NCBI GenBank assembly: GCA_020848055.1
Contig: JADLBB010000198.1
Span: 1 to 7,954 of the forward strand
From: Chloroflexota bacterium
GTDB lineage: Bacteria; Chloroflexota; Limnocylindria; QHBO01
Direction: 5' to 3'
Length of the DNA: 7,954 nucleotides
Below, piece by piece: positions 5,004-7,954 of the stretch (positions are counted from its first letter, which is position 1; each line of letters starts with the position of its first letter). Both the position numbers and the translations under genes were made by a program. The notes beneath the pieces were generated by a model. That model saw nothing but the letters and a program-made list of their open reading frames with translations. It made no database searches and was not told where the DNA came from.

Positions 5004-6277
5004 AGGCGCAGCTCCCGCACCGCACCGCGCATGGCCCGTTCGACTGCCGATGCGCCCGCGTCGAGCATGAGCGCCTGGTGCGCGAGGGCGACCGGCGTCA
5101 CGTCCTGTCGGGTGCCCAGCCGCCCCGTGTCGTCGCGCAGTCCGACGACCTCATCGGGCGCCAGCAGCCGGACTCGCGGCCGGCGCGCGAAGGGCAGCCG
5201 CTGCCACCAGCGATCCTCGCCAAGAACCTGGGCGATCTGCGGCAGGTCCGCGCCGCCGCCGCACAGCAGCACCCGGCCCGGCAGCAGCTCACCGGCGGCG
5301 AGGTCGCTGATCATCAGCTCGACGCCATCGCGCCAGATGCGAGCGTCCTCCACCAGCCCATCAGCCACCTCGGGCCGGCCGTCCGGCGCCAACTTGAGCG
5401 CCTCTGCGTCGGCGAACGACAGGCCGAGCCGTTCGGCGAGGCCCTTGGTGAACGCGCGGCCGCCCAGGGCCAGCATCTTCGTACCGCTGATGCCGCCACC
5501 GCGGACGAGGGCCACGTCTGTCGTACCGCCGCCGATGTCGACGAACACCGCGCCGGCGTCACCGAGCTCGCCGGGGTCCAGGCAGGTGGCCACCGCATAC
5601 GGCTCGGCGATGACGCCCAGCAGGTGGAGTCGCAGGGCATCGGCGACCGATTGGAGCGCGCCCAGATGAACCATCGGAGCGAAGGCGTTGAACACGTGCA
5701 GCTCGACCTGGGCGCCGGTGAAGCCGATCGGATTGCTGACCGAATAACCATCGATCTTCATCTCGACGATGGCGGCGTGCACCAGGCGCACGTCCAGCCG
5801 ATCGACGCCGGACTCCCAACGGATGCGTTGCTCGGCCTCGCGCAGGGCGACTTCCTGGGCCCGACGGACGAGATCCTCCAACTCGGCCTCGTCCAGCGGC
5901 CGGCGCGCGTCGTCGCGGCGTGCCGTCATGGCCGAGGTGGCGCCCTTGACCAGCTCGCCGGCGATGCCGATGACCGCGCTCCGCGGCCGCAGGCCGGCCA
6001 TCTCGCTGGCCCGATCGATGGCCGCGCGGCAGTTGGCCACCACGGCATCGATATCGGTCACCGTGCCTGACTGCATGTGGGTCAGCCCCTGGCGCTGCCG
6101 GCCCGTCCCGCGAACGTGCCCGACCAGGCGGCCGGCGACATCGTGTTCGACCGATACGATCAGCGCCTTGGCGAACTCGGTCCCCACGTCGAGCGCCGCG
6201 AGGGCCGGTGGCGGACCGCCGCGCGCCGCCGATCGAACCCGATCGGTGATGCTGTTCCACAGGCCCGCGGCGGTCAC
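5000..6277 (-). CDS. FtsA/PilM-like actin-fold ATPase, cell-division FtsA domain protein
   Basis: This 425-aa protein of the ASKHA (actin/Hsp70) superfamily shows the nucleotide-binding signature. Phosphate-1 is ALDVGTEFAKALI (28-40), phosphate-2 is VFVDIGGGTTDVALV (244-258), and the adenosine loop is VLLCGGGADLP (336-346). Between them, about 100-205 carries an FtsA-type 1C/SHS2 subdomain, including the IDGYSVSNPIGFTG pattern, and GLSFADAEALK (285-295) is also FtsA-like. The C-terminus ends in AVERAMRGAVRELRL and lacks the linker plus Trp/Phe-rich amphipathic helix that anchors classical FtsA. The GTG at 6277 follows GGAG by 4 nt and lies 10 nt after the alaS stop. A longer open frame into alaS is rejected. 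Because it is coupled to the membrane protein downstream, a PilM/PilN-like partnership is plausible. Whether this is the organism's true FtsA cannot be told here. Confidence 0.85.
   Translation of the reverse strand: MTAAGLWNSITDRVRSAARGGPPPALAALDVGTEFAKALIVSVEHDVAGRLVGHVRGTGRQRQGLTHMQSGTVTDIDAVVANCRAAIDRASEMAGLRPRSAVIGIAGELVKGATSAMTARRDDARRPLDEAELEDLVRRAQEVALREAEQRIRWESGVDRLDVRLVHAAIVEMKIDGYSVSNPIGFTGAQVELHVFNAFAPMVHLGALQSVADALRLHLLGVIAEPYAVATCLDPGELGDAGAVFVDIGGGTTDVALVRGGGISGTKMLALGGRAFTKGLAERLGLSFADAEALKLAPDGRPEVADGLVEDARIWRDGVELMISDLAAGELLPGRVLLCGGGADLPQIAQVLGEDRWWQRLPFARRPRVRLLAPDEVVGLRDDTGRLGTRQDVTPVALAHQALMLDAGASAVERAMRGAVRELRL
5012..5016 (-). promoter_or_regulatory. Ribosome binding site of the baseplate-J-like gene
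   Basis: GGGAG on the minus strand lies 8 nt before the GTG at 5003, within the last codons of the FtsA-like gene. It supports the GTG that overlaps the upstream stop codon. Confidence 0.6.
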
Positions 6278-6281
6278 GGCG

Positions 6282-6285
6282 CTCC
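6282..6285 (-). promoter_or_regulatory. Ribosome binding site of the FtsA-like gene
   Basis: GGAG on the minus strand, in the 10-nt gap after the alaS stop, lies 4 nt before the GTG at 6277. It decides the start, because the frame is open much further upstream through alaS. Confidence 0.65.
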
Positions 6286-6287
6286 GC

Positions 6288-7954
6288 TCAAGCCGACTCG
6301 ATCCGTGCCAGCGACTCGAGCGCCAACCGGCCGGCTTCCTGCAGCGCCGCGTCGAGGAGGTCCGGGTCCCTGCCGCCGGCCTGGGCCAGGTCAGGCCTGC
6401 CGCCTCCCCCGCCGCCGATGATGGGGGCGGCCGCGCGCACGATGGCGCCCGAGTCGAAGCCCTCCGCCGCAAGGTCGCGACTGGCCGCCACCAGCAGGGA
6501 CGGCTTGGCCTCGCTGATGCCGCCGACCACGGCGACGAACCGGCCGGCCCGCGAGCGCAGATCGTCGGCCAGGGTGCGCAGCGCGGCCGCATCGGCATCG
6601 GCGTACGAGGTGATGACGACCTTGGCCTTGCCGGCGTCGGTCGCGTCGCGCAGCGCCGCCGCCGCATCCAGGCGGGCGGCCGACGACCTTGGCGCCTTCG
6701 CCGCCTTCTCCGCCTCGCGCAGGCGCCCGAGCAGCGCTTCGACTCGCTGCGGCACGTGCTCCTCGCGCTCTCCGAGCAGCGTTGCCGTCTCGTGCAGCGC
6801 CTCGAGCCGGGCGGCGATGAACTCGGTGGCGGCCTCGCCGGTCACGGCCTCGATCCGCCGCAGGCCGGCCCCCACGCTCGACTCGCCGGTGATCACGAAT
6901 GAGCCGATCTGGCCGGTGCTGGCGCAATGCGTTCCGCCGCACAGCTCCTTGCTGTAGCCGTCGACCTGCACGACGCGCACCGAGGCGGGCAGGTACTTCT
7001 CGCCGAAGAACATGTCGGCGCCCAGCGCCTGTGCCCGCTCGATCGGCATGTGTTCGATCACGATCGGGGCGTCGCGCCGGACCTGGGCGTTCACGATGCG
7101 CTCGACCTCGCGCAGCGCCTCGCGCGGCGTGGCCGAGGTGGCCGGGAAGTCGAAGCGCAGGCCGTCCGGGCCGACCCACGAGCCTGCCTGCTTCGCGGCT
7201 TCGCCCAGCACGTCGCGCAGCGCGCGATGCAGCAGGTGCGTGCCGGTGTGATTGCGGGCGGCGGCCCAGCGGCGCACCCGATCCACGCTGGCGGTCACCA
7301 TGTCCCCCACCGCCAGTTCGCCGCTGAGGCCCCCGACGTGGACGGTCGCTTCACCGACGCGCTGGGTATCCTCCACCTCCAGCCGGCCGCTGGGTCCCGC
7401 CAGGCTGCCGCGGTCGCCCACCTGGCCGCCGCCCTCGGCGTAGAACGGGGTGCGATCCAGCACGACCGCCCAACGCCCGTCAGAGAGCCGCTCGACCCCG
7501 ATGACGCCCACGCTCTCGGCATCGGTGACGTTCGGGTAGCCGATGAACTCGCTGGCCAGGCCGGCCAGGTCGTCGCCGATCTCGAGGCCCGCGCGCTTCT
7601 CGCCGCGCGAACGGTCGCGCTGCTCGGCCATGGCGGCGTCGAAGCCGGCACGGTCGACCGTCACCCCACGTTCGGCCGCCATCTCGACGGTCAAATCGAT
7701 CGGGAAGCCGAACGTGTCGTGCAGCCGGAACGCATCGGCGCCGCTGATCTCGCCGCCGCTGGCCAGCAGGTCGTCCAAGCGCGCGGATCCGGATTCGAGG
7801 GTGTGCGCGAACCTGGCTTCCTCGGCTTCGACGGCATCGAGGATGGCCTCCCGGCCAGAGCGCAGATGCGTGTAGACGTCCCCCATCAGGTCCACGACGA
7901 CGCCGCACGTCTCGCGCAGGAACGGGCCGCCGATGCCGAGCAATCGTCCGTGAC
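6288..7954 (-). CDS. alaS: Alanyl-tRNA synthetase, 5' end cut by the window edge
   Basis: Only the last 554 residues are in the window, of about 870-900 expected. The catalytic class II core and the start lie beyond the right edge, and the visible part begins HGRLLGIGGPFL. AlaRS charges tRNA-Ala and edits Ser- and Gly-tRNA-Ala in the cytosol. Visible landmarks in protein order are HDTFGFPIDL at the end of the tRNA-recognition domain (around 7690-7730), FYAEGGGQ of the beta-barrel domain (7422-7445), the editing-site HTGTHLLH (7227-7250) and CGGTHC (6924-6941). These supply the zinc-binding His, His, Cys and His residues. A coiled-coil region follows (about 6650-6830), then the C-Ala domain with a six-glycine run and RPDLAQAGG (about 6380-6420). 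The editing site is intact. It is the first visible gene of the operon, and the next start is 10 nt away. Confidence 0.97.
   Translation of the reverse strand, partial: HGRLLGIGGPFLRETCGVVVDLMGDVYTHLRSGREAILDAVEAEEARFAHTLESGSARLDDLLASGGEISGADAFRLHDTFGFPIDLTVEMAAERGVTVDRAGFDAAMAEQRDRSRGEKRAGLEIGDDLAGLASEFIGYPNVTDAESVGVIGVERLSDGRWAVVLDRTPFYAEGGGQVGDRGSLAGPSGRLEVEDTQRVGEATVHVGGLSGELAVGDMVTASVDRVRRWAAARNHTGTHLLHRALRDVLGEAAKQAGSWVGPDGLRFDFPATSATPREALREVERIVNAQVRRDAPIVIEHMPIERAQALGADMFFGEKYLPASVRVVQVDGYSKELCGGTHCASTGQIGSFVITGESSVGAGLRRIEAVTGEAATEFIAARLEALHETATLLGEREEHVPQRVEALLGRLREAEKAAKAPRSSAARLDAAAALRDATDAGKAKVVITSYADADAAALRTLADDLRSRAGRFVAVVGGISEAKPSLLVAASRDLAAEGFDSGAIVRAAAPIIGGGGGGRPDLAQAGGRDPDLLDAALQEAGRLALESLARIESA

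Noticed and set aside
6278..6667. N-terminal extension of the FtsA-like protein into alaS
   Set aside because: The added residues are Arg/Pro/Ala-rich shadow translation of alaS. A ribosome binding site and GTG right after the alaS stop explain the start.
1..7954. CRISPR array, insertion sequence or transposase
   Set aside because: No spaced direct repeats, no transposase-like frame and no target-site duplications were seen.

Overview
This is high-GC DNA, strongly G/C at codon third positions, with GTG starts used alongside ATG. Six genes run leftwards on the minus strand as one compact operon. In transcription order they are: alaS (alanyl-tRNA synthetase, 5' end cut by the right window edge), an FtsA/PilM-type actin-like ATPase, a single-pass membrane protein with a baseplate-J-like extracytoplasmic domain, ruvX/yqgF (RNase H-fold resolvase / 16S rRNA maturation nuclease), mltG (endolytic murein transglycosylase) and an M24-family Xaa-Pro aminopeptidase. 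The alaS-yqgF-mltG-peptidase order resembles the housekeeping cluster of Gram-positive-type bacteria. The non-phage baseplate-J-like protein next to an FtsA-like protein, and the WW-containing MltG insert, point to Chloroflexota or a near relative. That placement is inference from remembered families; no database was searched.

Layout. 7954-6288: alaS, central and C-terminal parts with complete editing-site and C-Ala motifs. 6277-5000: FtsA-like ATPase. 5003-3360: membrane protein with an alpha/beta cytosolic head, a Pro/Arg-rich linker, one TM helix and the baseplate-J-like ectodomain. 3363-2911: yqgF. 2914-1532: mltG. 1535-426: M24 peptidase. Every junction after the FtsA-like gene is a 4-nt start/stop overlap (GTGA, GTGA, ATGA, ATGA), so these five cistrons are probably translationally coupled. 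A 254-bp non-coding stretch (172-425) separates the operon from a convergent small plus-strand ORF (43-171, 42 codons, unrecognised).

How the genes may work together. alaS and yqgF are translation/RNA/DNA housekeeping genes, MltG trims nascent glycan strands at the membrane, and the M24 peptidase handles Pro-containing peptides. The FtsA-like protein and the membrane protein form the interesting pair. The ATPase lacks a visible C-terminal membrane-targeting helix. Its neighbour offers a cytosolic domain, a TM helix and a large outer domain, so it could anchor the ATPase and connect it to the wall enzymes encoded beside it. This is a hypothesis from gene order and domain layout.

The 172-425 stretch is unusually rich in inverted repeats. 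It has a bipartite 21-bp inverted repeat spanning about 180 nt, a pair of near-identical hairpins that differ by a compensatory base-pair change, and a strong GC hairpin just after the peptidase stop codon that may end the operon transcript.
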